DNA of 64,000 bases, from contig CAYQXJ010000002.1 in assembly GCA_964421565.1 (NCBI GenBank), forward strand, positions 259,405 to 323,404, written 5' to 3'. Every line of letters starts with the position of its first letter. Position 1 is the first letter of the stretch. Below the pieces are notes generated by a model that saw nothing but the letters and a program-made list of their open reading frames with translations, made no database searches and was not told the DNA's origin. Shown piece by piece: positions 1-8,110 of the stretch. Origin of the DNA: CAYQXJ01 sp964421565 (GTDB lineage: Bacteria; Planctomycetota; Brocadiia; SM23-32). Position numbers and translations under genes: made by a program.

Positions 1-39
1 CGAGCGCTGGCTATGGGGCTGCCGCCCATCGGGGCTCAT
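1..39 (-). CDS. Possible start of a leftward gene cut by the window edge
   Basis: A minus-strand ATG at 39 opens a frame with no stop to the edge; only 13 codons are visible, so no function can be given. A GAGAGG box lies 5 nt before the ATG, and a good leftward promoter lies about 140 nt upstream (180-209). These two signals are the only support. Confidence 0.35.
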   Translation of the reverse strand, partial: MSPDGRQPHSQRS

Positions 40-179
40 GGCGACCTCTCAATGTTCTGCGGAGGGCAATCGGCACTGCCGGCGCCGGCTCCCCGGGGGA
101 CCGGGCGATCCGGCTCGGCACCAAGTGCAGGCGATGGGGCCGTCAGGCCACAACCTCTACTGCCGCCTGCACGGGCTCT

Positions 180-209
180 ATTATAGCGCCCCTGCGGCCC
201 GGGCGCCAA
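180..209 (-). promoter_or_regulatory. Leftward sigma70-type promoter
   Basis: On the minus strand, TTGGCG (209-204), an 18-nt spacer and a perfect TATAAT (185-180). It faces the truncated gene at the left edge and would give a leader of about 135 nt. Confidence 0.5.
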
Positions 210-371
210 CCGCCGGGGGCGTAGGCGGCCCGCACGGACCATCCCAACTTCTGTACTCCTGCCCCCACGCTCGGGCCCCACCGGCGGCCACGCTCGCCGA
301 ACGCGCGGAAGCGTCAGGGCACACAGCAGGCGCCAGCGCCCGCGCGAGGCGCCTTGAACGTGCTTTACCGC

Positions 372-399
372 TTGACACAGAGTCGGTGCAGGATATACT
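372..399 (+). promoter_or_regulatory. Promoter of the pseudopilin gene
   Basis: A consensus TTGACA (372-377), 16-nt spacer and TATACT (394-399), 55 nt before the ATG at 455. It also fixes the gene start, because the longer frame would begin upstream of the promoter. Confidence 0.7.
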
Positions 400-454
400 A
401 AACAGTGATACTCGGAGTCATTCATTCATAGCCCGATGGGGCAGGAGGTGCGGC

Positions 455-1570
455 ATGAGAAAGGCGTTTACGCTGGTCGAGCTCCTCGTCGTTATTGCGA
501 TTATCGCTATTTTAGCTGCTATGCTGATGCCGGCGCTCGAGCGGGCGCGCGGGGAGGCCCGCAAATCGGCCTGCATCAACAACACTCGCCAGGTCGGACT
601 TGCGCTCTCCATGTACCGCAATGACAATCGTGGCCGGCTGCCGAGCTGGAGCTGGCAGGGAAGCAGTATTACGGGCAGCGGTGAGACCGCGCGGGTCTAC
701 GACTCGTCGCTGAGCATCGCGCTGCTGTATCCCGCCTATACCGAGACGGTGGATCTGTTCGTCTGCCCCGCAACGGACGATGACGTGGAATGGGTGCCTT
801 ACGATGAGGACGCCGACACGCTCGGCAACCACGTCCAGACGACTTCGGACTTCGACCTCGACGGCGACCTGACCACCGCCGAACTGCGCTTCAACGTCGA
901 TAATCCGACCGTCGGTTACTACAACGATCCGACCCTCGGCAATCCCAACGATCCCAGTTACCTGATCGATCCGAACGTTCCCACCAACCCCTGGTCGAGC
1001 CGTCCGATCTACGCCGACGGGCCCGACCTGGACATGATCAAGCACCTCTGGATGGTCGACACCGGCGCCGCCGATGAGGACGAGTTCCCGGCGGACGAGT
1101 ACCTGAACCACGGTTACGGCGTCGTGGTGCTCTTCTACGATGGCAGCTCCCAGTTCGTGCGCGCCGAGGGCAACGGCGAGGTGCGCAACCCCAAGCTCTC
1201 GGCGGCCCTCCTGGGCGAGGATGAAAACGGTGACGCCCTTACCGTGAACCAGGTGCGTCCCGACATTTACGCTGACGATTCCTTCCGTTACATGGATTTC
1301 GGCAGTCCCGGCAATACCGAGTTTCACGGTGACGAGAAGTACGATTGCCATCTGGGTACCTATATCGACTTCCCGCAGTCCGCGTTTACGAGCACCTGGG
1401 CGGACGGGCCTTACTGGGATGACGCCAATTCGGCGTACGACGGCAACACCCAGCCGATCTGGACACTGGGCAATACTTTCTGGTACGGCCCGAACGGACT
1501 GACTCAACCCTATCCCGCCGGCAACTGGGAAACCGACTGGTATCTGGTGCACGACGTCGGAACTCCCTGA
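455..1570 (+). CDS. Prepilin-type N-terminal cleavage/methylation protein (pseudopilin)
   Basis: A 371-residue type II secretion or type IV pilin-like protein, probably anchored in the inner membrane and processed by a prepilin peptidase. The N-terminus is a class III leader: MRKAFTLVELLVVIAIIAIL, where cleavage would come just before the Phe of FTLVELLVV and the hydrophobic helix follows. The rest (residues about 60-371) is acidic, Asp- and Tyr-rich, with a HGYGVVVLFYDGSS stretch like the His/Asp-Gly region near the C-terminus of the large planctomycete/lentisphaera pseudopilin families. AGGAGG at 443-448 lies 6 nt before this ATG. It stands alone with its own promoter and a hairpin after it; such proteins are usually present in many copies per genome and substrate or partner is unknown. 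Confidence 0.85.
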   Translation: MRKAFTLVELLVVIAIIAILAAMLMPALERARGEARKSACINNTRQVGLALSMYRNDNRGRLPSWSWQGSSITGSGETARVYDSSLSIALLYPAYTETVDLFVCPATDDDVEWVPYDEDADTLGNHVQTTSDFDLDGDLTTAELRFNVDNPTVGYYNDPTLGNPNDPSYLIDPNVPTNPWSSRPIYADGPDLDMIKHLWMVDTGAADEDEFPADEYLNHGYGVVVLFYDGSSQFVRAEGNGEVRNPKLSAALLGEDENGDALTVNQVRPDIYADDSFRYMDFGSPGNTEFHGDEKYDCHLGTYIDFPQSAFTSTWADGPYWDDANSAYDGNTQPIWTLGNTFWYGPNGLTQPYPAGNWETDWYLVHDVGTP

Positions 1571-1591
1571 GGCAAATCTCGCACGAAGAGT

Positions 1592-1619
1592 CGAGGGCGG
1601 GCCACGCAGCCCGCCCTCG
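1592..1619 (+). terminator. GC-rich hairpin after the pseudopilin gene
   Basis: Perfect 11-bp stem (1592-1602 with 1609-1619) around a 6-nt loop, 22 nt past the stop codon. There is no T tract after it, so it is a terminator-like hairpin rather than a classical intrinsic terminator. Confidence 0.5.
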
Positions 1620-1674
1620 CCATGTACGCCCGCGCCTTGCGCCGAAGCCGAACATTCAGCCGGGGCCCCCCATC

Positions 1675-2604
1675 ATGCCTGACCGACTGACGAGCCAGAT
1701 CGGACTGAAGCTGCCGGCAGACTGGCGACAGCGGCAGGCACAAAAGCAACTGCCGGGTTTCGAGGGCGACGTCTACGCATACCTTTGCAGGCTCGGGCTG
1801 AGCTACGTTGAGTTAGGCACGGGCGCGTGCCTGGAGGAGAGCGAGGTCGAGTTGGTGTGCCGCGAGGCGACCCGATTGCACCAACGGGGCATGGCCCTGG
1901 CCCTGCATCCGTACCTCGGCGGTGAGCATAACCCCGCGCACTTCGGGCAAACCGAACAGCCAGAACAAGCGCTGCAGGCCGTTCTGGGGACCGCCGCCTC
2001 GGCGGCGGAGATCACCGGCCACGTCGTAGTCGTCAATCTGCACCCGGCTGAGGCTCGGTACGCGATGGGCGAGACGGACCTTGCGGAGTATCGCCGGGAG
2101 CTTCTGCACCGGTCCAACCGGTTCTTCCGCCGTGCCCGGCAGGTCCTGTCGGCGCACCCCGGCACCGTTGTGGTGGTGGAACACCAGGTGCCACCCCACG
2201 CCGAGGAGCGCATCATCCGCATCGGCGACACCTGGCGCGAACTGCTGGCGGCCGTCCAGGGCACCACCCTCAACGTATGCCTGGACACCGGGCATTACCT
2301 GCTCGCCGTCCGGCGGCACGGCCAGGCGCCGTTGCCTTCTGCGGAGTTCCTACATCGCGTCGTGTACGTGCACCTGCATGACGTGCGCGGCGGACGCGAT
2401 CATCAGCCGATCACAGAGGGGTCCGAGGGACCTTACGGGCTCCTGCATCCGCTCAGGCAGCGCGGCGGCAGCGTGGCGGTTACGATGGAGTACGAGCCCG
2501 ACGGCATCGAGGCTGGCGGGGGGGTGCGACCGGTCCTCGAGCGCTCGGTTCGCGTGCTGCGGGAATGGGGCATCGCGCAGATGCCGCGTGGCCACAAGCA
2601 ATAG
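1675..2604 (+). CDS. Sugar phosphate isomerase/epimerase-like TIM barrel protein
   Basis: A 309-residue protein of the xylose isomerase-like/AP endonuclease 2 superfamily. The barrel pattern is visible: YVELGTG near residue 40, ALALHPYLGGEHN near 80, VVVNLHPAEARY near 120, VVVEHQVPPHAEE near 165, LNVCLDTGHYLLA near 200, VVYVHLHDVRGG near 225 and VTMEYEPDG near 275. The Glu, Asp/His and His-x-Asp residues at strand ends are the usual metal ligands of the fold. The real substrate cannot be read from sequence. It is a single gene between the pseudopilin and tRNA-Ser; no strong ribosome binding site precedes the ATG. Confidence 0.75.
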   Translation: MPDRLTSQIGLKLPADWRQRQAQKQLPGFEGDVYAYLCRLGLSYVELGTGACLEESEVELVCREATRLHQRGMALALHPYLGGEHNPAHFGQTEQPEQALQAVLGTAASAAEITGHVVVVNLHPAEARYAMGETDLAEYRRELLHRSNRFFRRARQVLSAHPGTVVVVEHQVPPHAEERIIRIGDTWRELLAAVQGTTLNVCLDTGHYLLAVRRHGQAPLPSAEFLHRVVYVHLHDVRGGRDHQPITEGSEGPYGLLHPLRQRGGSVAVTMEYEPDGIEAGGGVRPVLERSVRVLREWGIAQMPRGHKQ

Positions 2605-2622
2605 GGAGCAAGGACCGGCGAG

Positions 2623-2717
<95 letters not shown>

Positions 2718-2724
2718 GCACAAC

Positions 2725-2753
2725 ATGCTATCCGCCTCACGGAGAGTCGTCAA
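2725..2753 (-). promoter_or_regulatory. Promoter of tRNA-Ser
   Basis: On the minus strand, TTGACG (2753-2748), 17-nt spacer, TAGCAT (2730-2725). Initiation about 7 nt downstream would fall right at the tRNA 5' end (2717). Confidence 0.6.
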
Positions 2754-2845
2754 CGTGACGAGGACGGCTTGAAAGGGGCGACGCCTTGCGGTAACGTGAG
2801 GCGGCCTGCCAGCGAACCCGTCACGCCTGCGGAGTGGATCCCAAC

Positions 2846-3712
2846 ATGCCGTGCGACTATGAAACCGATGCCTACCGCCTGGTCGCCCTCGACATCGATG
2901 GCACCGTGCTGAACAGCGCGCAGGAGGTGAGCACCGAGTTGAGGGGCGTGCTCGCCCGGCTCGCCGAACGCGGCGTGCGCACGGTCCTGAGCACGGGCCG
3001 GCGCTGGCGGACCACCGTCCCCGTGCTGCGCGAGCTGGGCCACGTGCATCCGGTCGCCGTCTGCAGCGGCGGGGCGTTGATCAAGAACGCCGACGACGAG
3101 CGGACGCTGTTCACGGCGCCGATGCCCCACGCCACAGCGAAGCTAACGCTGCGGCTCTTCCGCCAGGCGGGGTTGGTGCCCTTCATGCTGTATGACCGGC
3201 CCTTGAGCGGTCGCGAGATGAAAGTATCGGTGTCCGAGCGCGACGCGGCGTCCGGCCTGCCGTACGTGCAGGCGAACGAGGGTGCGTTTGAGCACTACGA
3301 GGGGAGCTGCCCGTCGACTAACGAGCGGACACTGACGATATTCTGCGTGGACCACGGCGAGCGCGTCCGCCCGGCCGAGAGGCCCGTGGTGGAGGGGCTT
3401 GGCGATGTGGGCATCGTAAAGGTGATGGCCCAGGAGCGTTACGGGCCGGGGCAACTGGCGATCGAAGTGCACGACCCGTCTGCGACCAAGTGGAGCGCGT
3501 TGCGGCACCTGCTCTCCGAATGGGCAATCACGCCGCAGCAAGTGGTGGCGATCGGCGATGATGTGAACGACATACCGATGCTGGAGGCAGCGGGGCTGTC
3601 TTTTGCCATGGGCAACGCCGTGCCGGAGGTCATGGAGGCGGCCGATGCCCTGACAGCGAGCAACGACGAGCACGGGGCGGCGCAGGCGTTGCGTCGCGTA
3701 TTCGCGCTGTAG
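2846..3712 (+). CDS. Cof-type HAD-superfamily phosphatase
   Basis: A 288-residue cytoplasmic haloacid dehalogenase-fold phosphatase, class II (Cof/YbiV/YidA) type, likely acting on sugar phosphates or FMN-like small molecules. Motif I is ALDIDGTVLN near residues 17-26 (Asp nucleophile and the +2 Asp), motif II is VLSTGRRW near 55, and motif IV is IGDDVNDIPML near 235; the long insert between residues about 85 and 190 is the C2 cap. GGAG at 2831-2834 fits the ATG at 2846; an in-frame GTG at 2834 is the alternative. The next gene begins 15 nt after the stop, so the two are probably co-transcribed. Confidence 0.85.
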   Translation: MPCDYETDAYRLVALDIDGTVLNSAQEVSTELRGVLARLAERGVRTVLSTGRRWRTTVPVLRELGHVHPVAVCSGGALIKNADDERTLFTAPMPHATAKLTLRLFRQAGLVPFMLYDRPLSGREMKVSVSERDAASGLPYVQANEGAFEHYEGSCPSTNERTLTIFCVDHGERVRPAERPVVEGLGDVGIVKVMAQERYGPGQLAIEVHDPSATKWSALRHLLSEWAITPQQVVAIGDDVNDIPMLEAAGLSFAMGNAVPEVMEAADALTASNDEHGAAQALRRVFAL

Positions 3713-3727
3713 AGGGAGCCGGAAGGG

Positions 3728-4735
3728 ATGACGGCGCAGAGCATGTCGACCGAGGAGTTCGCTGAGCGACTGGCGCGGGAGGCGGCCCGAATCGAACCGG
3801 TGCTCGAGCAGGTGCTGCCGCGACAGGCGGACGACCACCTGAGCGAAGCCATCTGGTACCACATGGGCACCGGCGGCAAGCGGGTGCGCCCCGCCATCTG
3901 CCTGCTGACATGCGAGAAGCTGGGCGGCGACTCGCAACAGGCCCTTCCGTTCGCTGCAGCCGTCGAGATACTGCACAACATGCTGCTGATCCACGACGAC
4001 GTGGAGGACGAGGACACCGTGCGTCGTGACCGCGACACCGTGTGGGTGAAGTACGGAGTCGGCAACGCCATAAACGTCGGCGACTACATGCTCGGGGCCG
4101 CTTATCGGGCCACCGTTCAGACGCCCGTCAGTGACCGCTCGCGCGTGCGGCTGGTGGGCGCCTTCACGGACGCCTATCAGGACACGTGCCGCGGCCAGGC
4201 GATGGACCTGAACTACCGCGCGCGGCGGGATTTCGCCGTCGACGACTACATGACGCTGGTGACCCTGAAGACGGGACGCTACATGGCGCTGGCCATGGTC
4301 GGGGGGGCGATTGTGGCCGGGCTCGGCGACCAGGTGGTGGAGCGCATCGAACAGCTCGGTCGGTGCATGGGCGCCGCCTTCCAGATACGGGACGACGTGA
4401 TCGATCTGACCGTCGGCAAGGGGCGCGGCGGTGTGCTCGGCAACGACATCCGCGAGGGGAAGTCGAGCATCCTCTATGCTCACGCGCTCGCCGAGGCCAG
4501 CGCTGCCGAGAGAGATTTGCTGCTGGAGGTGATGGCCCGGCCGCGCGAGAGGACGAGCGAGCAGGACGTAGAGCGCATATGCAGGTTGTACAAGCAGTTG
4601 GGATCGCTCGACTATGCGCGAACCCAGTCGGACCGACTGGTTGAGGAGGCGTTCGACGTGGTGGAGTCCATCCCGGTGCGCGACGAGGGGTTCTTCCGCG
4701 ACCTGACGCGCTTCATGGTCAGCCGCACGACGTAG
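3728..4735 (+). CDS. Polyprenyl diphosphate synthase (trans-isoprenyl transferase)
   Basis: A 335-residue enzyme that elongates allylic diphosphates with isopentenyl diphosphate in isoprenoid or quinone side-chain synthesis. It shows GGKRVRPAICLL near residue 50, the first Asp-rich motif LIHDDVEDED near 90-100 and the second motif FQIRDDVIDL near 220. The residues just before the first Asp motif (HNMLLIH) are not aromatic, which fits a product longer than farnesyl, but chain length is a guess. Length matches the family. An AGGGAG box 9 nt upstream supports the ATG; ATG at 3743 is possible. It lies between the HAD phosphatase (15 nt gap) and the Ntn hydrolase (20 nt gap). Confidence 0.88.
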   Translation: MTAQSMSTEEFAERLAREAARIEPVLEQVLPRQADDHLSEAIWYHMGTGGKRVRPAICLLTCEKLGGDSQQALPFAAAVEILHNMLLIHDDVEDEDTVRRDRDTVWVKYGVGNAINVGDYMLGAAYRATVQTPVSDRSRVRLVGAFTDAYQDTCRGQAMDLNYRARRDFAVDDYMTLVTLKTGRYMALAMVGGAIVAGLGDQVVERIEQLGRCMGAAFQIRDDVIDLTVGKGRGGVLGNDIREGKSSILYAHALAEASAAERDLLLEVMARPRERTSEQDVERICRLYKQLGSLDYARTQSDRLVEEAFDVVESIPVRDEGFFRDLTRFMVSRTT

Positions 4736-4755
4736 CCGCGCAGGCGGGAGGGGCT

Positions 4756-5835
4756 ATGCAGAGGCGGCCCGAGATACCGGAGGTGTGCTTTCCCGCCGAC
4801 CACTACGAGCGGGGGTTGCTGCGAGGACGCATGCTGCGCGCGACTCTCCACGTGCCGCACTCGCCGCATCTGCCAAGGTCTTTCGTCACGGGCTGTCGGC
4901 GAGCCGCCTGCGATCTGCATCCCCCCGTTCTGCAGGAGTTCACGGGCCTGCTCGAAGCCGGCGGATTCGAACGCGAACGGATGGAGGCATACTACTTCGC
5001 GCGCCTGGAGGCCCGCCTCGGCGGTTGCACCATGTTCGGGCTGGAGCCCGGCGCGCACGCGGCAGGCAGGGGCCCGCTGATCGGCAGGAACTACGACTGG
5101 GCGGTCGCCGACCTGCGCTGGTGCCGCCTGCACCGCTTCGCGCGGGGCGAGAGCCCTGCCCGCCTCGGCTACACTCACCACTGGGCCGGCTGCCCCGACG
5201 TGCTCAATGAGCACGGCCTCTACCTGGCCATTGCTTCGCTGCCGGCCGTGGCCGTCAGCGTGCCCGGTGTGCAGTGGAGCGTGCTGGTGGAGATGATCTC
5301 GGAGACGTGCCGCCTGGTGGATGAAGCGGTGGCGGTCTGCGCCCGTGTGCAGCACCTGCGGCCGATGAGCTACCTGTTCGCCGACGCCGAGGGCGGGCTT
5401 GCCGTGGTCGAGGCAACGCCCGCAGCCGTGCGCGTTCGCCGGCCCGGTGGCGGACTGATCGTGGCGGCCAACCATCCCCAGGGCGGGCGCGAGCTGGGGC
5501 GGGCCTCCCACGGTGGACAGTGCACTGTGCTGGAACAACCGTGCGATAGAGGCAGCGCCGCCCGCGGCAAGGCCCATCGCCGCAGCCTGCGCCGAGTGCA
5601 GCGCGTGGCCGAGATGATCGGCCACGGCCACGAAGCGGTGACCGCAGAGCGCGTCGCCGAAGTGCTGAGGGACCACGAGGCGCCGGTCTGCACCGGCAAT
5701 CACGGTTCGCGGGACGGCGGCCGCTGGGCGACGATATGGTCCGGCATATGCCGCCCCGCGCAGGACGACTTCCGCATCGCCCCCGGCCTGCCCTGTCGGC
5801 ACGACTACCAGCGTTTGGCCACTCGCACGGGCTGA
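4756..5835 (+). CDS. C45-type Ntn hydrolase (acyl-CoA:6-APA acyltransferase-like)
   Basis: A 359-residue protein resembling the isopenicillin-N acyltransferase/linear amide hydrolase branch of the Ntn superfamily. The expected nucleophile is Cys91 in LGGCTMFGL, and GPLIGRNYDW (about 107-115) is the strand that normally follows in this family. Mature enzymes form by self-cleavage before the Cys, releasing the first 90 residues. Reaction would be amide hydrolysis or acyl transfer; substrate unknown. GGGAGGGG precedes the ATG. It ends 4 nt from the convergent isomerase gene. Confidence 0.7.
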   Translation: MQRRPEIPEVCFPADHYERGLLRGRMLRATLHVPHSPHLPRSFVTGCRRAACDLHPPVLQEFTGLLEAGGFERERMEAYYFARLEARLGGCTMFGLEPGAHAAGRGPLIGRNYDWAVADLRWCRLHRFARGESPARLGYTHHWAGCPDVLNEHGLYLAIASLPAVAVSVPGVQWSVLVEMISETCRLVDEAVAVCARVQHLRPMSYLFADAEGGLAVVEATPAAVRVRRPGGGLIVAANHPQGGRELGRASHGGQCTVLEQPCDRGSAARGKAHRRSLRRVQRVAEMIGHGHEAVTAERVAEVLRDHEAPVCTGNHGSRDGGRWATIWSGICRPAQDDFRIAPGLPCRHDYQRLATRTG

Positions 5836-5856
5836 GGGCTCAGGCCGTCAGCCCTC
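5834..5856. terminator. Hairpin between convergent genes
   Basis: A 7-bp inverted repeat (5834-5840 with 5850-5856), loop 9 nt, that overlaps the stop codons of both convergent genes. No T tract; weak as an intrinsic terminator. Confidence 0.3.
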
Positions 5857-6595
5857 GCAGGAACTCCAGGCTCTGGCGTGCGCTCTGCAGGGGGTCGCCG
5901 GGGCACGTATCCTGCTCGACCACGTAGTACTTCACTCCGGCCTCGACCGCCGCATCGCAGATGGCGGGCCAGTCCAGTATCCCACTGCCCACTTCGGCGA
6001 AGGATCGGTCTGCATCGTCGGCCATGTCTTTCACGTGGAGGGTGGCCAGCCGGCCGGAGTATTTCTGGATGTATTCGACGGGCTCTTCGCCGCCGTGCTT
6101 GACCCAGTAGGTGTCCAGCTCGGCGTAGAGGTGGTCGGGTTCGGTGTTCTCATACAGCAGGTCGAGCCCGTACGTCCCGTCGAACTTGACAAACTCAAAA
6201 CTGTGGTTGTGGTAGGAGAGCCGTATGCCGCGGTCCTTGCAGCGCGCGCCGAGTTCGTCCATGATGCCGGCCGCTTCCAGCCAGTCGGCCTTGCTCTCGC
6301 GCATGTTCGGCGGCAGGAAGGGCCAGATCAGGTCGACCGTGCCGACCACCTGGCAGAAGCTGATCCACTTGTCCAGTTCCTCCCGGAGCTGGTTGCCACC
6401 CACGTGTATGCCGGCGACGCCGAGGCCCAGGTCGTCGAGAACGGACTTCAGGTGCTGCGTCTCGAGCGGGATGGCAGCGGTCAGTTGCACGTGGTCGTAG
6501 CCGAGGTCCGCAACCTTGCGCAGGGTTCCGATGTAGTCCGCGGCGAGCGGCTCGCGAACGGTGTAAAGCTGCAGTGCGATCGGTATGTCGGCCAT
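5840..6595 (-). CDS. Sugar phosphate isomerase/epimerase family protein
   Basis: A 251-residue xylose isomerase-like TIM barrel. It starts MADIPIALQLYTVREPLAAD, the classic first strand of this family, then has VAGIHVGGNQL, LSYHNHSFEF (about residue 125), LYAELDTYWVKHGG (about 155) and LHVKDMADDAD (about 185), giving the His/Glu/Asp metal site. AAGGAG lies 5 nt before the second of two adjacent ATGs, so 6595 is preferred to 6598. A promoter with perfect TATAAT lies about 50 nt upstream. Related proteins act on inosose, keto-sugars or sugar acids; the substrate is unknown here. Confidence 0.85.
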   Translation of the reverse strand: MADIPIALQLYTVREPLAADYIGTLRKVADLGYDHVQLTAAIPLETQHLKSVLDDLGLGVAGIHVGGNQLREELDKWISFCQVVGTVDLIWPFLPPNMRESKADWLEAAGIMDELGARCKDRGIRLSYHNHSFEFVKFDGTYGLDLLYENTEPDHLYAELDTYWVKHGGEEPVEYIQKYSGRLATLHVKDMADDADRSFAEVGSGILDWPAICDAAVEAGVKYYVVEQDTCPGDPLQSARQSLEFLRGLTA

Positions 6596-6644
6596 CATGA
6601 CTCCTTCGGCTGTTCGGGTAAACTGTGCACTCGATGGGCGGCGC

Positions 6645-6672
6645 ATTATAGCGAGGGGGCTGCTGCGTGCAA
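6645..6672 (-). promoter_or_regulatory. Promoter of the 5840-6595 isomerase gene
   Basis: Minus strand: TTGCAC (6672-6667), 16-nt spacer, TATAAT (6650-6645). Confidence 0.6.
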
Positions 6673-6716
6673 AGGTGCGGGGGAGTGAAGCCGAAGCGGC
6701 AGGTCCACCGCAGCGC

Positions 6717-7550
6717 TCAGCGTTCGGGTGGGGGCACTGCGCCCTGAGCTTCCAGCGCACTGGCTACCGCGGCGGGCAGGCCCTCACGACGCAGGCTGAG
6801 CCCGAGGGGGGTGCCCTGGACCAGGATCCGGCCTTCGCCTGTGACCCACGAATGCCAGCGCCCCGACGGGCTGGTGAAAACGAGGCGGAACACGCTGAGG
6901 GTGCCGTCCGCCAGCTCGACCTGCCGGCTGGACTGCACGCGGACGTTCACGTTCTGAATGCCGCCCGCCAGGGGGTTCAGCATGCGCAACTGCCAGGTGC
7001 GCCCGAGGTCGCTCTCCCGCAGCTCCGGCACCGACACCATCGGCGAGAGGGCCTCTGTCAGGAACGAGCCGGTGTCGTAGGGCACGGTAGTGCGGATGCC
7101 CTGGTCAGCGACCTGGCCCGAGATGCGGATCGAGTCTCCTTCCACGCTGCCCAGGAACCGCGCTTCGAGCGCATCGGAGCGAGCCGTGAAGGACTGCAGT
7201 CCGCGCAGGGCAGAGATGCGTGCACGGAACGTGATGCCGATGCTCGGCGGTGTTCCGAACAGCAGACTCCCCGCCTCGCCGACATCTATATTGGTGTTGC
7301 TTTCCAGCTCCAGGTAGCCTTCCGGGTCGCGCGCCACGCGCAATCTGGCGGCGCCGATGCGGCTCTTGCCGAAGTAAACGCCCCATCGCTCCACGCGCTC
7401 ATGCTCGCCGGGCGGCAGCAGGCGCTCGTAATCCGGTCGCAGGGGCCCTTGCACTTGCAGCACCAGGTTCTGCCGCAGCAGCAGGCCCCACATCACCGCA
7501 AAGAAGCCGGTGATCGCAAGGATCAGCGCGTTTCGCAACAGCCTGTCCAC
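6717..7550 (-). CDS. Membrane-anchored protein of unknown function
   Basis: A 277-residue protein that I do not recognise. A single hydrophobic segment at about residues 7-26 (LILAITGFFAVMWGLLL) follows a short basic start, so the remaining 250 residues should be periplasmic. That part is rich in beta-forming stretches such as RWGVYFGKSRIGAARLRV and LELESNTNIDV and has few catalytic-looking residues, as in lipid- or envelope-binding beta sandwiches. The start is GTG at 7550, 7 nt after the yacP-like stop; longer versions would run inside that gene. The tight spacing makes it the third gene of the pyrC operon. Confidence 0.65.
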   Translation of the reverse strand: MDRLLRNALILAITGFFAVMWGLLLRQNLVLQVQGPLRPDYERLLPPGEHERVERWGVYFGKSRIGAARLRVARDPEGYLELESNTNIDVGEAGSLLFGTPPSIGITFRARISALRGLQSFTARSDALEARFLGSVEGDSIRISGQVADQGIRTTVPYDTGSFLTEALSPMVSVPELRESDLGRTWQLRMLNPLAGGIQNVNVRVQSSRQVELADGTLSVFRLVFTSPSGRWHSWVTGEGRILVQGTPLGLSLRREGLPAAVASALEAQGAVPPPER

Positions 7551-7557
7551 CCGGCGC

Positions 7558-8064
7558 CTATCCCTCTTCGTTGAAGAAGTCCATCCAGAACTCCACCTCT
7601 TCTTCGCCGATGCCGGAGAACTTGGCGTCCGGCTCATCCGCCAGCTCTTCGTCCTCCGGTCGGATGCTGCGCCGCACGCGCCGCACGAACTGCTGCGGCG
7701 TTTCAGCCCGCGCGCGGCCGCGACGGGCCGCTTCCAGCAACGCCGGCTCATCGGTGACAATCACCACTGTCCGCTCCCTCGCCTCACGGTTGGCGGGCCC
7801 GGCTATCTCGGTCACGGCGTCGTGCCCGAAAGGCAGGTTCCGCACCTTGACCTGGCCGAAGCTCTGGTACGGTGGCTTTACCTCCCTGGGCCGCAGGTCG
7901 TCGAAGACAACCACCGCCTCGCAGTCTCGCGCCATGCAGTAGCGCCCGATCCAGCGGCGCAGGTTCGCGCGGTTCTTCTCGGCATCGTGCGTAATCACAA
8001 TCGAGTCCGACTCATTCTCCACGAAGTACTCCAGCAGGGCGGGTCCGTCCACGTATAGTTTCAT
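7558..8064 (-). CDS. NYN-domain (YacP-like) putative RNase
   Basis: A 168-residue protein related to YacP/NYN nucleases, a PIN-like fold acting on RNA. The acidic residues expected in the active site are in MKLYVDGPALLEY (start), EAVVVFDDLRP (about 50) and RTVVIVTDEPALLEAA (about 95). The last 40 residues are acidic (EEEVEFWMDFFNEEG). ATG at 8064 starts directly at the first strand; a GTG at 8076 would add four residues. It sits 46 nt after pyrC and 7 nt before the membrane protein gene. Confidence 0.7.
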   Translation of the reverse strand: MKLYVDGPALLEYFVENESDSIVITHDAEKNRANLRRWIGRYCMARDCEAVVVFDDLRPREVKPPYQSFGQVKVRNLPFGHDAVTEIAGPANREARERTVVIVTDEPALLEAARRGRARAETPQQFVRRVRRSIRPEDEELADEPDAKFSGIGEEEVEFWMDFFNEEG

Positions 8065-8110
8065 GGGTCTGCTCACCGTCGCTTCTGGCCGGCAAGCCCT
8101 CCTGTCAGGT

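Larger units (their letters stand above)
40..454. other. Intergenic region between divergent genes
   Basis: No convincing gene. It holds a leftward promoter (180-209) and a rightward promoter (372-399). The reading frame of the pseudopilin gene stays open back to 38, but that extension is Arg/Ala/Pro-rich, lies upstream of the promoter and has no ribosome binding site. Confidence 0.5.

Noticed and set aside
38..454. N-terminal extension of the pseudopilin frame
   Set aside because: It lies upstream of the promoter and the pilin leader must be at the very N-terminus.
3143..4483. 446-codon minus-strand frame across the HAD and polyprenyl synthase genes
   Set aside because: His/Arg/Leu-rich shadow; both plus genes have catalytic motifs.
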